A DNA stretch of 43,552 nucleotides from Nocardia pseudovaccinii NBRC 100343 (GCF_001613225.1 NZ_BDBY01000361.1:1-43552), one strand, 5' to 3'; positions 1 to 7,185 are shown, counted from the stretch's first letter. The notes: generated by a model from the letters alone, not told the origin. A program made the numbers and translations.

Positions 1-449
1 AAATGCTCCAGGCAGGCGATGAATGCCAGGCGCTCCACCATGACCTGCCGCTGGGCGACACCATCGACGTTCTTGGGCCCGAGCGACTTGCGGAACAGGT
101 ATTCCGCCTGCCGCACATACGGTTCCGGATCGATGCCGTTCGCGGCGAGCACCTCGTGCAGCACCTTGTCATGCGTCACGGCGTGCATGGATTCCTGACC
201 GATGAAGCCGAGCATGGCCTCGCGCAGCTTCTCGTCTTTGACGTAGGGCAGCGCTTCGGAGTACGCGGCGCAGAACATCCGCTCACCCTCGGGCAGCAAC
301 AGGTTCAAGGCATTGATCAGATGCGAGGCGATGGGTTCCGCGGGCATCCAGTGCAATGGGGTATCCGCCCAGTCGAACCGCACATTGCGCGCGTTGAGGG
401 CAACCTCACCGGGATCGGCGTCCTGGCGCACCCTACGAAGTAGCTTCAT
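1..449 (-). CDS. Predicted metal-dependent hydrolase (PF10118-type), 3' end cut by window edge
   Basis: The reverse strand is open from an ATG at 449 to the window edge, giving about 149 residues with no stop. The start is preceded by GAGGAG at good spacing. The N-terminus carries features I associate with the PF10118 predicted metal-dependent hydrolases: LLPEGERMF near residue 53, then a helix with KDEKLREAMLGFIGQE followed by SMHAVTHDKV. The Glu/His-rich pairs there look like metal ligands of a ferritin-like helical fold. Substrate is unknown. It lies divergent from the WS/DGAT gene across about 240 bp, so it may belong to the lipid module. The C-terminus is outside the window. A forward-strand reading of this stretch looks like the antisense shadow, rich in His and Gln. 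Confidence 0.8.
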   Translation of the reverse strand, partial: MKLLRRVRQDADPGEVALNARNVRFDWADTPLHWMPAEPIASHLINALNLLLPEGERMFCAAYSEALPYVKDEKLREAMLGFIGQESMHAVTHDKVLHEVLAANGIDPEPYVRQAEYLFRKSLGPKNVDGVAQRQVMVERLAFIACLEH

Positions 450-657
450 CGATACTCCTCGATCTCACCCGCCGCGCCACAGCTCGAAAAGAGCCACGAC
501 CCGCGACGTTGCGTACCTTCCTTCATGGCCGTAGCAATGATCATACACATATATGAAACCCTTGGTTACACACATGTCTGGCCAGCGCGAACGGCGCCGA
601 AAAGCCCGCTTGACAATAGAAAGCTCCGCTGTGACCGAGATCCCTGCGATCCGGCAG

Positions 658-676
658 TAAACTAGAACACGTTCTA
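658..676 (+). promoter_or_regulatory. KstR-type operator overlapping a -10 box, upstream of WS/DGAT
   Basis: TAGAACACGTTCTA at 663-676 matches the KstR consensus TnnAACnnGTTnnA at every fixed position, with flanking 7-bp arms CTAGAAC/GTTCTAG. TAAACT at 658-663 fits an actinobacterial -10 (TAnnnT), so a bound repressor would cover the -10 and the likely transcription start. The site ends 13 bp before the ATG at 690 and leaves no room for a normal ribosome site, so a very short leader is likely. KstR control is inferred from motif identity; no kstR gene is in the window. Confidence 0.75.
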
Positions 677-689
677 GTAGGCTTTGGCT

Positions 690-2087
690 ATGGAGCGCCT
701 TACCGGATTGGATGCCAGCTTCCTGTACCTCGAGACCGGGACCCAGCATCTGCACGTCTGTGCACTGCTGATCCTGGATCCCGCCGCAGGGGGCGCGCAC
801 TACACCTTCGAAAAATTCAAAGCAGAACTCGGCCGCAGGTTACCGCTGATCCCACAGATGCGGCGGCGAATCCACGAGGTGCCGTTCAACCTCGATCATC
901 CGGTCTGGGTGGAAGACCCGGATTTCGATCTGGACCACCACATCCGACGAATCGAAACGCCGCGCCCACTGGAACGCCGGGAACTCGCGGACCTGGTCGG
1001 CGAGATCGCCAGTGTGCCGATGGACCGCAGCCGTCCGCTGTGGGAGATGAGCGTGGTGGAGCACCTGACGGACGGCAAACTGGCGGTGATCTGCAAGTAC
1101 CACCACGCCGCCGTGGACGGCATTACCGGCGCCAACATGATGATGCATCTGTGCGATCTGGAGCCAGGTCTCAGCGAGCCCGAACCGGCCGAGGAGTGGC
1201 ATGCCGAGCCGCAGCCCAGTGACTTGAAGCTGGCGGCCGAGGCGGTGCTGAACCTGCCCAACAAGCTCGGCCTGGTCGGCATGGTGCCGAAAACCCTTGG
1301 CATGGTTGCCGGTTTCGCACAGCGACGTCGAAATAATCAGGGGGGCATGGCTTTACCGTTGACCGCACCACGAACCCCCTTCAACGGCGCGATCAGCTCG
1401 GATCGCGTGGTGGCCTGTGCCGAGACCGAGCTCGGCGCGATCAAGGAGATCAAGACCGCCTTCGATGTGAAGGTCAACGATGTCGTCCTGACCATCGTGG
1501 CGGGCGTGCTGCGCACCTATCTGGAGAAGCACGACGAGCTGCCGGACAAATCCCTGATCGCCTCCGTGCCCGTGTCGGTGCACGACGCTTCCCGGCACAC
1601 CGCGGGCATCAACAAGGTCTCCTCGCTGTTCTGTCAGCTCGGCACCGATATCGCCGATCCGGTGGAGCGCCTGCGGCAGGTGGCCGAGGCCAACCGCGAC
1701 GCCAAACAGGAACACGAATTCGTCGGCGCGGACTTCCTGATGGACTGGTCGAAGTACGCTCCGCCGAACACCTTTCAGTTGGCCGCGCGCGTCTACTCGT
1801 CGCTGAAGCTGGCCGAGCTGCATCCGGTGGTGCACAACCTGGTGGTATCGAATGTTCCTGGCCCGCCGATGCCGTTGTATTTCCTCGGACTTCAGGTCGA
1901 GGCCATGTATCCGTTCGGGCCGGTTTTCCACGGCGCGGGACTGACCGTGACCGTGCTGTCCAACAACGGTGATCTGGACTTCGGATTCATCGCCTGCCGG
2001 GAACTGGTGCCCGATCTGCAGGCGATCGCCGATGCGGTCCCCGGCGTCGTCGATGAATTGCTGACCGCGGCACGCGATCTGGGCTGA
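690..2087 (+). CDS. Wax ester synthase / diacylglycerol acyltransferase (WS/DGAT)
   Basis: A 465-residue protein, the usual length of bacterial WS/DGAT enzymes, which esterify acyl-CoA to fatty alcohol or diacylglycerol to make storage lipid at the membrane. The N-terminus MERLTGLDASFLYLET is the family opening. The catalytic HHxxxDG motif appears as HHAAVDG at residues 138-144. The C-terminal half contains the expected NLVVSNVPGP region. I chose ATG 690 over TTG 684 because family members begin MERL. There is no clear ribosome site because a KstR-type operator lies directly upstream, which implies sterol-linked induction. It converges on the alpha/beta hydrolase gene. Confidence in family is high; which ester is made is unknown. 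Confidence 0.95.
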   Translation: MERLTGLDASFLYLETGTQHLHVCALLILDPAAGGAHYTFEKFKAELGRRLPLIPQMRRRIHEVPFNLDHPVWVEDPDFDLDHHIRRIETPRPLERRELADLVGEIASVPMDRSRPLWEMSVVEHLTDGKLAVICKYHHAAVDGITGANMMMHLCDLEPGLSEPEPAEEWHAEPQPSDLKLAAEAVLNLPNKLGLVGMVPKTLGMVAGFAQRRRNNQGGMALPLTAPRTPFNGAISSDRVVACAETELGAIKEIKTAFDVKVNDVVLTIVAGVLRTYLEKHDELPDKSLIASVPVSVHDASRHTAGINKVSSLFCQLGTDIADPVERLRQVAEANRDAKQEHEFVGADFLMDWSKYAPPNTFQLAARVYSSLKLAELHPVVHNLVVSNVPGPPMPLYFLGLQVEAMYPFGPVFHGAGLTVTVLSNNGDLDFGFIACRELVPDLQAIADAVPGVVDELLTAARDLG

Positions 2088-2140
2088 TGCCCTCCGCCGC
2101 CCTGTTCGCCATCGCCGCCGGACAGGGCCGCATTCGAAGT

Positions 2141-3049
2141 CTATTTCCGCCTTGCGGCAACGGCGGCGCAGGCCTGCAGCAGTACCGGCACGAAGCGGTC
2201 GGCCTCGAGCACGCAGGATGCGTGACCGGCCTTGACCAGATGAATGCTCGCACCGGGAATCATGGTCGCCATCTCCAATTGCCGATAGACCGGAATCGCA
2301 CGGTCCCGCGTCGTGATCACGACGGCGGTCGGCATCCTCAGCTCGGAAAGCCAAGCGGTCGCATCGAATCGGCCGACCTCGGCGATGACCTGTGCCATGG
2401 CCCAACCGCTGCTGCTGCGAAATTCGGTGAGCGCCCAGCGATTCAGTTTTCCCGGTGCCCAGGTGTGCTCCGGCAACTCGGGTAACCGACCCACGTACTC
2501 GGCGGCACGGCGGTACGAATAAGGGCCGATTGCTCCGGCCAATGCGCCGAAGGTCAGATGAAATGCGCGCTCGCGCAACTTCTCCTGGAACCGATAGGGC
2601 GTCGCACACGGCACCAGACCACTCACCCGATCCGAATGCCGGTGTGCGGCAAGCAATGCCACGACACCGCCGAGGGAGTATCCGGCCAGCATCGCCCGCT
2701 CGATGCCGAGCGCGTCCGCCACCGCGACGACGTCGTCGGCACAGTCCTCTACCGAGAACCGCTCCGAGCGGATACCGCGGCCGTGCCAGCGCTGATCGAA
2801 GACGATCACGCGGTAGCGCTCGGCCAGCGCGTCGAGCGCCGGAAACCAGGTCAGGTAGCCCGTGCAGGCGGTGGCGTGCAGCAGAATCAGGGTCGGTGCG
2901 CCATCGGGGCCCGGAATATCGACGACGTAGGTGCGCCCGCGCCCCGGCAGCTCGACGAGCCGACCGCCGGGCACCTGCGCGATATCGGGCACCCCCGAAC
3001 GCCGGGAGAACCGCCGCATGGCCACCACCGCGGGATTCGGATTCGTCAT
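2141..3049 (-). CDS. Alpha/beta-fold hydrolase under a KstR-type operator
   Basis: 302 residues with the full alpha/beta hydrolase layout: oxyanion region LLHATACTGY near residue 57, nucleophile elbow GYSLGG with Ser125, a likely acid Asp249 in TTRDRAIP, and catalytic His276 in KAGHASC. The start at 3049 has AGGAGG about 7 bp upstream. A perfect KstR-type palindrome lies 26 bp upstream of the start. The substrate is unknown; an ester or C-C hydrolase of sterol or lipid breakdown fits the regulation. It does not look like a clear match to the meta-cleavage hydrolase HsaD, so I leave it unnamed. No signal peptide is seen, so it is probably cytoplasmic. Confidence 0.9.
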   Translation of the reverse strand: MTNPNPAVVAMRRFSRRSGVPDIAQVPGGRLVELPGRGRTYVVDIPGPDGAPTLILLHATACTGYLTWFPALDALAERYRVIVFDQRWHGRGIRSERFSVEDCADDVVAVADALGIERAMLAGYSLGGVVALLAAHRHSDRVSGLVPCATPYRFQEKLRERAFHLTFGALAGAIGPYSYRRAAEYVGRLPELPEHTWAPGKLNRWALTEFRSSSGWAMAQVIAEVGRFDATAWLSELRMPTAVVITTRDRAIPVYRQLEMATMIPGASIHLVKAGHASCVLEADRFVPVLLQACAAVAARRK

Positions 3050-3074
3050 CGTCGGCCTCCTCGCGCGGCACTAT

Positions 3075-3088
3075 TAGAACGTGTTCTA
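3075..3088 (-). promoter_or_regulatory. Perfect KstR-type operator upstream of alpha/beta hydrolase
   Basis: TAGAACGTGTTCTA is a perfect 14-bp palindrome that fits TnnAACnnGTTnnA at all fixed positions. It lies 26 bp upstream of the hydrolase start at 3049 and 25 bp downstream of the MaoC stop at 3113. The second exact site within 2.5 kb makes chance unlikely and supports control by a sterol-responsive TetR repressor. Confidence 0.8.
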
Positions 3089-3112
3089 CATCGATGATGC
3101 CATAGGCGCTGT

Positions 3113-3571
3113 TCAGGCGAGGGCGCGGACGATGTATTCCGCGATGCAGGCGGGCTTATCGCCGCCTTCACGTTCGATGGTCGCCTGGATGACGATCTGC
3201 AGGCCGCCGGGTACCTCGTCGACGCTCACGATCCGGGCGTGGCCCCGGATGCGGGAACCGGCGGGCACGGGCGAGGGGAAGCGGACCTTGTTCAGGCCGT
3301 AGTTGAGGCGCGCCGAGGCGTCCTTGATGGCGATCAGGTCGGCCATCAGCGGCGGGAGCAGCGAGAGAGTGAGGTAGCCGTGTGCGATGGTGGTGCCGTA
3401 CGGGCCGGTGGCGGCACGCTCGGTATCGATGTGGATCCACTGCCGGTCCTCGGTCGCCTCGGCGAAGGCGTCGATGCGATCCTGCGGGACCTCGATCCAG
3501 CGGCTCACGCCGAGATCTGTACCCGCTGCGGTGCGCAGTGATTCCATGCTGAAGACGGTCGGTTCACTCAT
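3113..3571 (-). CDS. htdZ: MaoC-family (R)-specific enoyl-CoA hydratase, HtdZ-like
   Basis: 152 residues forming one hot-dog domain. The hydratase-2 motif EDRQWIHIDTERA at residues 41-53 supplies the Asp42/His47 catalytic pair, followed by GPYGTTIAHGYLTLSLLP and NYGLNKVRFPSPVPAGSR. From memory this closely follows mycobacterial HtdZ (Rv0130), which hydrates trans-2-enoyl-CoA to the (R)-3-hydroxy form. The start at 3571 was chosen because MSEPTVF begins the domain; an extended reading upstream would run antisense through the SDR gene. It is divergent from the FabG3-like SDR across 108 bp. The two could act in successive hydration and oxidation steps, but this is inference. Confidence 0.88.
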   Translation of the reverse strand: MSEPTVFSMESLRTAAGTDLGVSRWIEVPQDRIDAFAEATEDRQWIHIDTERAATGPYGTTIAHGYLTLSLLPPLMADLIAIKDASARLNYGLNKVRFPSPVPAGSRIRGHARIVSVDEVPGGLQIVIQATIEREGGDKPACIAEYIVRALA

Positions 3572-3629
3572 GGATCGCACGGTAGCGCCGAGTCCCACTG
3601 GTCGATACCGAGGCGCGATGCGACCGGCA

Positions 3630-3658
3630 ATTATCAGTAACGTGTTTCTGCAAGTCGA
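3630..3658 (-). promoter_or_regulatory. Promoter of the MaoC gene with a degenerate KstR-like operator in its spacer
   Basis: On the reverse strand GATAAT (3630-3635) and TCGACT (3653-3658) form a -10/-35 pair with a 17-bp spacer. The spacer carries CAGTAACGTGTTTCTG (3635-3650), an inverted repeat with 6 of 7 arm matches around the core AACGTGTT. This shares the core AACnnGTT of the KstR motif but lacks the outer T and A. It may be a weak KstR site or the site of another TetR regulator. Confidence 0.45.
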
Positions 3659-3679
3659 CGAGATCGAGAGGAGGCCGCG

Positions 3680-4423
3680 ATGGGGCGGTTGACCGACAAG
3701 GTGGCACTGATCAGCGGCGGTGCGCGGGGCATGGGCGCCGCGCACGCGCGGGCACTGGTGGCCGAGGACGCGCGGGTGATGCTCGGCGACATCCTCGACA
3801 AGGAGGGCGCGGCCCTGGCCAAGGAAATCGGCGACAACGCCGCGTATGTCCACCTCGACGTGCGCGAGAAGCAGCAGTGGCAGGATGCGGTCGCCGAGGC
3901 CGTGCAGCGCTTCGGAGCGCTGAATGTCCTGGTGAACAATGCCGGGATCGTCAATGGCAACCTGCTCGTCGACTTCGAATTGTCCGAGTGGCAGAAGATC
4001 ATCGATATCAATCTGACCGGCACCTTCCTCGGCATGCAGGCTGCTACACCGGCAATGATCGAGGCAGGCGGCGGTTCGGTCGTCAATATCTCCTCGGTCG
4101 AGGGGATGCGCGGCAGCCCCGGCCTGCACGGGTACACCGCCACCAAATTCGCGGTCCGTGGACTCACCAAGTCGACCGCACTCGAGTTGGCGCAGTATGG
4201 AATTCGGGTGAATTCGATCCATCCAGGGATGATCCGCACACCGATGACCGACGGCATTCCGGAGGACTTCCTACAGATCCCGCTGGGACGCGCCGCCGAT
4301 CCGTCCGAGGTGTCGGCACTGGTGACCTATCTGGCCAGCGATGAGTCGTCCTATTCGACGGGCGCCGAATTCGTCATCGATGGCGGTCTGACCGTAGGAG
4401 TTCCGCACAAGACGTTCTCCTGA
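3680..4423 (+). CDS. fabG3: Short-chain dehydrogenase, FabG3 / 20-beta-hydroxysteroid dehydrogenase-like
   Basis: 247 residues of classical SDR. The cofactor loop is GGARGMGAAH near residues 13-22, NNAG is at 86-89, and the catalytic set is Ser139, Tyr152 and Lys156 in YTATK. The end YLASDESSYSTGAEFVIDGG is typical. From memory the sequence tracks mycobacterial Rv2002/FabG3, an NADH-dependent steroid dehydrogenase, closely over its whole length, including GGARGMGA, YVHLDV, VNNAGI and HGYTATKFAVRGLTKSTALE. A strong AGGAGG lies upstream of the ATG. Nearby KstR-type sites agree with a sterol role, though a beta-oxidation 3-hydroxyacyl function cannot be excluded. Confidence 0.88.
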   Translation: MGRLTDKVALISGGARGMGAAHARALVAEDARVMLGDILDKEGAALAKEIGDNAAYVHLDVREKQQWQDAVAEAVQRFGALNVLVNNAGIVNGNLLVDFELSEWQKIIDINLTGTFLGMQAATPAMIEAGGGSVVNISSVEGMRGSPGLHGYTATKFAVRGLTKSTALELAQYGIRVNSIHPGMIRTPMTDGIPEDFLQIPLGRAADPSEVSALVTYLASDESSYSTGAEFVIDGGLTVGVPHKTFS

Positions 4424-4519
4424 TCGCTGCCGTGCGTGCGGGCTAGCTCCCTCAGCCAACCGATCGCCCTGGGATCACCGGACTTGCCCGACTCGGCCGC
4501 AGGTCGATGCCGAGTTCCG

Positions 4520-4744
4520 TCAGCGCTTGCTGTCGTCGCGCGGACAGCCGTCCGGTTCGGTGATCCGGGCGGCGTGCTCGAATACATGCACCGAGCCGCA
4601 TCCCGTCGCCCGTGATGCGCCGGGTGGAAACACCGACATGTTGTGATGCTCGGGGAAGGCACGCAGTGCGGCGATGACGTTGTCCCACTGGGATTCTCGC
4701 CGGAGGCCGTCGTCCGCGGTGTCGCGTGATCGCCCATGGTTCAC
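4520..4744 (-). CDS. Small protein of unknown function, last gene of a four-gene leftward operon
   Basis: 74 residues from a GTG at 4744, whose GTGA overlaps the stop of the preceding gene. That overlap is the reason for this start. The protein is hydrophilic, with ESQWDNVIAALRAFPEHHN in the middle and a charged C-terminus ending CPRDDSKR. I recognise no domain. Its reality rests mainly on the tight coupling to the upstream gene; an alternative frame reading into the SDR 3' end is less likely. Confidence 0.5.
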   Translation of the reverse strand: MNHGRSRDTADDGLRRESQWDNVIAALRAFPEHHNMSVFPPGASRATGCGSVHVFEHAARITEPDGCPRDDSKR

Positions 4745-5070
4745 CAGGGTCTCCCCCACAGTCGGTGGCGGCGTGCGGAATCGGGGCGGATACGTCCCGC
4801 TTCGACCAATGCGTCGAATGCGGCGTGCTTGCGGGCGCAGTCGTGGTCGCGGTGCAGTTGCATCGCGAGATGGGCGTCGGCCAGTGTGAATGGGGGTTCG
4901 GGCGGGCCGCACGTCCATGCCTTCGGCCATTCGATCGGACGTAGACGGCCCGCGGCGGGCCGATGGCGTCGCGGCCTGTCGACCGGCCACACGCAGCCCA
5001 CCCCGACCATGGCGAACGCGCCGCCTCCGATGACCGCGAGCACACTGTGCACCACTTGCCATGCGCCCAT
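4741..5070 (-). CDS. Small membrane-anchored protein with a CxxKxAA..LVxxGRIxP motif
   Basis: 109 residues from an ATG at 5070, six bases after the preceding stop. Residues 1-28 form a hydrophobic stretch (SVLAVIGGGAFAMVGVGCVW), either a signal anchor or one membrane helix. The C-terminal half has LADAHLAMQLHRDHDCARK then HAAFDALVEAGRIRP. This matches a segment in the gene directly upstream (CAWKWAAYYTLVRHGRIAP), so the two seem paralogous in that region. Function is unknown. It is the third gene of the operon. Confidence 0.6.
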   Translation of the reverse strand: MGAWQVVHSVLAVIGGGAFAMVGVGCVWPVDRPRRHRPAAGRLRPIEWPKAWTCGPPEPPFTLADAHLAMQLHRDHDCARKHAAFDALVEAGRIRPDSARRHRLWGRPW

Positions 5071-5076
5071 GGTTGT

Positions 5077-5415
5077 TCACCGCCCGCGATCCTCGCCCGG
5101 GTGGATCGGCGGTAGCGCTAGTTGGGTGAGCCCGTCGAGCACCTGCTGGAACGTCTGGAGTCCGGGCGTACCGATGGGCAGGCAGCGCTCGATGGTCTCG
5201 GCCGGAAAAGCGATGCCGCGCCGGTGGGCGCGCTCGCGCGGGCTCAACGCCTGCGGCGCGATCCGGCCGTGCCGTACGAGCGTGTAGTAGGCGGCCCACT
5301 TCCACGCGCACCGCTCGATCCGGCACGCGCGGTGTCGCCGCATCTGCTGGTGCGCCAACTCCACCTCGGCGCGGCCGCAGATGGTGGGCGGGGTGAGGAT
5401 CGTGTCGTCGGCCAT
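5077..5415 (-). CDS. Small Cys-containing protein, paralogue of its downstream neighbour
   Basis: 112 residues. The ATG at 5415 overlaps the previous stop by one base (TGATG), which fixes the start and shows coupling. The central part has CGRAEVELAHQQM, then RACRIERCAWKWAAYYTLV and RHGRIAPQALSPRER. The CxxK-AA-LV-GRI-P portion is shared with the next gene. Three Cys (in ICGRAE, RACRI and ERCAWK) in the middle could bind a metal, but no standard finger is seen. Function unknown. Confidence 0.6.
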   Translation of the reverse strand: MADDTILTPPTICGRAEVELAHQQMRRHRACRIERCAWKWAAYYTLVRHGRIAPQALSPRERAHRRGIAFPAETIERCLPIGTPGLQTFQQVLDGLTQLALPPIHPGEDRGR

Positions 5416-5765
5416 CAGGCTGCTCCCCGTTCGACGCCGGACCTGGAGCGCATCCAGATACCTTGCGGGCAAACGGTTTCCAGATCGAAACCCGCGTCGC
5501 AGATCAATGCGGGCCGACAGCCGACGTGCTCGAGGTCGAAGACAACGATCACCTCGATTTCGAGACCGGCCGCCATCGCGAGTACATATCCGATCGGATC
5601 GTCGATATCGCCCGGTGGCCGAACGGTGTAAATGTATTGGTAGCCAAGCATATTCGCGTGCCGCTGCACGTCGGAGGCGTGGCGTGGCGTATCCGGACCG
5701 GACACGTCATCGCGGACGAACCCGATGGCCTTCGGTTTGGCGCTGATGGTTTGCGTAGGTGTCAT
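5415..5765 (-). CDS. Protein with a degenerate resolvase-like (serine recombinase N-terminal) fold
   Basis: 116 residues from an ATG at 5765, the first gene of the leftward operon. The order of elements resembles the N-domain of serine recombinases: AIGFVRDD (residues 13-20) where they have the GYxRVS strand, QRHANMLGYQYIYTV like the Q..A...G helix and strand, LEIEVIVVFDLEHVG like the LVVxxLDRLGR strand, then RPALICDAGFDLETV. The catalytic Ser after the first strand and the Arg of DRLGR are not present in register, so it is unlikely to recombine DNA. This is a pattern match by eye. It sits divergent from an XRE regulator, a pairing I believe is common in this group. Confidence 0.55.
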   Translation of the reverse strand: MTPTQTISAKPKAIGFVRDDVSGPDTPRHASDVQRHANMLGYQYIYTVRPPGDIDDPIGYVLAMAAGLEIEVIVVFDLEHVGCRPALICDAGFDLETVCPQGIWMRSRSGVERGAA

Positions 5766-6088
5766 GGCTCCCCCGGAACCTGGTCGGTGTGCTGGATGTC
5801 GGCGTCCGGCGACAACGATCGCGGTATCCGCTCGCGGGAACTTCGAGCCGCGAGGCGGACAGCTGAAGTTGTTGTGGTCGGTGCAGATTGGCGCTGTTCT
5901 CGGTGCTCCAACCTGCGATGTCATCCGAACGTCGGGGCCAAGCACACCACGAGCGCTATGCTGAGACGAGCTTCCTGGGACTCCCAAAGAAAGTCGTCCC
6001 AAATCCGCAGGACATATCCCATTCGGGCGTGCAGCACGTGCCACATTCGAATCGCGACCATCCCAGATCTGCAGGAGGTGCAAGTACT
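5766..6088. other. 323-bp divergent intergenic region
   Basis: This separates the four-gene leftward operon from the XRE gene. It holds AGGAGGTG at 6073-6080 for the XRE gene and TATGCT at 5957-5962, which fits a -10 box without a convincing -35. An imperfect inverted repeat with GGGAC and GTCCC arms lies near 5979-6001. No further gene is supported; forward-strand readings across it are out of frame with the leftward gene or merely extend the XRE frame. Confidence 0.4.
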
Positions 6089-6979
6089 TTGACCAGTGAA
6101 GATAATCCTTCAACCCTGCCCCGGCGACAGCTTGGGCGCTTCCTTCGCGAAACCCGCGAGGGGCAGGGACTATCCATCGACCAGGCCGCGAGGTTGGCCG
6201 AGCTGAGCAAGAGTGGGCTACATCGAATCGAAACCGCGCAGGTGGCGAAGGTCAAGATTCGCGAGATCAGAGCTCTGTGCGAAACGTACGGAGTCCCGCA
6301 GGACGAAACCAGCCGCGTGCTCAAACTCGCCGAACAGGCACAGGTCAAGAGTTGGCATACGGCATTCGACGGTCTCTACAGCGATTCCACATTCAATATG
6401 TACCTCGGGCTCGAAACCGCTGCGCGCCAGCTGATTGCGTACCATGAGATCGTCCCTGGCCTGTTGCAGACAGCCGACTACGCGCGTGCTCTGATCAGTT
6501 CGTTCTACCGCGACAGCAGCCCGGAAGACATCGACCGCCGGGTGGAGCTGCGATTGAAGCGGCAGGCCATCATCACCCGCAAGTCCGCCCCGGTGAAACT
6601 CGAACTGTTGCTTCACGAATCAGCTCTACACCGCGTCGTCGGCAACCCTCGCATCATGGCCGCACAGCTGCGACACCTGGCCGAGATCAGCAAACTGCCA
6701 AACGTCTCGATTCGGATCCACCCGTTCGCGAGCGGGTGCATGCAGGGACTGCTGCACGGCCCGTTCATGATCCTCGACTTCGGCACCGATTCCAAAGGCC
6801 TGACAGTGGAGCCACCGCTGGTCTATTTCGAAGGTGCCGGTAAGGCTGACCTATATCTCGAGAATGTGGACGATGTGCGGCGTTATGCTGAGCTTGCTAC
6901 AGCCATCCGGAGTGCGTGCCTGGATGAAACGAGATCGCGTGACCTGCTCAGGCGGGCAGCAAGGAGTTATGCAGCGTGA
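6089..6979 (+). CDS. XRE-family regulator with DUF5753 C-terminal domain (Scr1-type)
   Basis: 296 residues. I chose the TTG at 6089 because AGGAGGTG lies eight bases upstream and the protein then opens as expected before LGRFLRETREGQGLSIDQAA. A helix-turn-helix spans about residues 12-65 (LAELSKSGLHRIET). The remainder matches the DUF5753 domain: YLGLETAARQLIAYHEIVPGLLQT, YARAL, RVELRLKRQAII, LLLHESALHR, and the final LYLENVDDVRRYAELATAIRSACL. In actinomycetes these regulators pair with small DUF397 proteins, and three follow directly here. The stop overlaps the first DUF397 start (GTGA), so at least that gene is translationally coupled. The family often acts in development or antibiotic control; the target is unknown. 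Confidence 0.92.
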   Translation: MTSEDNPSTLPRRQLGRFLRETREGQGLSIDQAARLAELSKSGLHRIETAQVAKVKIREIRALCETYGVPQDETSRVLKLAEQAQVKSWHTAFDGLYSDSTFNMYLGLETAARQLIAYHEIVPGLLQTADYARALISSFYRDSSPEDIDRRVELRLKRQAIITRKSAPVKLELLLHESALHRVVGNPRIMAAQLRHLAEISKLPNVSIRIHPFASGCMQGLLHGPFMILDFGTDSKGLTVEPPLVYFEGAGKADLYLENVDDVRRYAELATAIRSACLDETRSRDLLRRAARSYAA

Positions 6980-7185
6980 ATATCGACCTATCCGGGGCGA
7001 ACTGGTTCAAGAGCAGCCACAGCAGCGGCCAAACCGAATGCGTCGAGGTCGCGTGGCTCGATGAGGGCAGCGTCGGCGTTCGCGACTCGAAGAACCCGAC
7101 CGGCCCAGCGCTGATCTTCGCCCCGGGCGAATGGGATGCCTTCACCACTGGCATCACGGACGGAGAATTCCAGCGCCCTGCCTGA
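6976..7185 (+). CDS. DUF397 protein, copy 1
   Basis: 69 residues from GTG 6976, overlapping the XRE stop by four bases. It carries the DUF397 pattern: NWFKSSHSSGQTECVEVAW near the N-terminus, VGVRDSKNP, then a C-terminal APGEWDAFTTGITDGEF. These proteins are known partners of DUF5753 XRE regulators, probably binding them and changing their activity. It differs from the two following copies at the N-terminus (NIDLSGA rather than NTELSEV), so it may be the older partner. Confidence 0.93.
   Translation: MNIDLSGANWFKSSHSSGQTECVEVAWLDEGSVGVRDSKNPTGPALIFAPGEWDAFTTGITDGEFQRPA

Noticed and set aside
3..443. Forward-strand open frame of 146 residues at the left edge
   Set aside because: Rich in His and Gln, no ribosome site, and exactly antisense to a recognisable PF10118 protein.
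610..615. TTGACA as the -35 of the WS/DGAT promoter
   Set aside because: No -10 at 16-19 bp; the good -10 at 658-663 is too far away.
684..689. TTG start two codons before the WS/DGAT ATG
   Set aside because: Family members begin MERL, which matches the ATG at 690; the TTG has no supporting ribosome site.
1353..3071. 572-residue reverse open frame through WS/DGAT and the hydrolase
   Set aside because: Arg/Gly-rich shadow in the wrong frame; the alpha/beta hydrolase motifs are in another reverse frame and WS/DGAT motifs on the forward strand.
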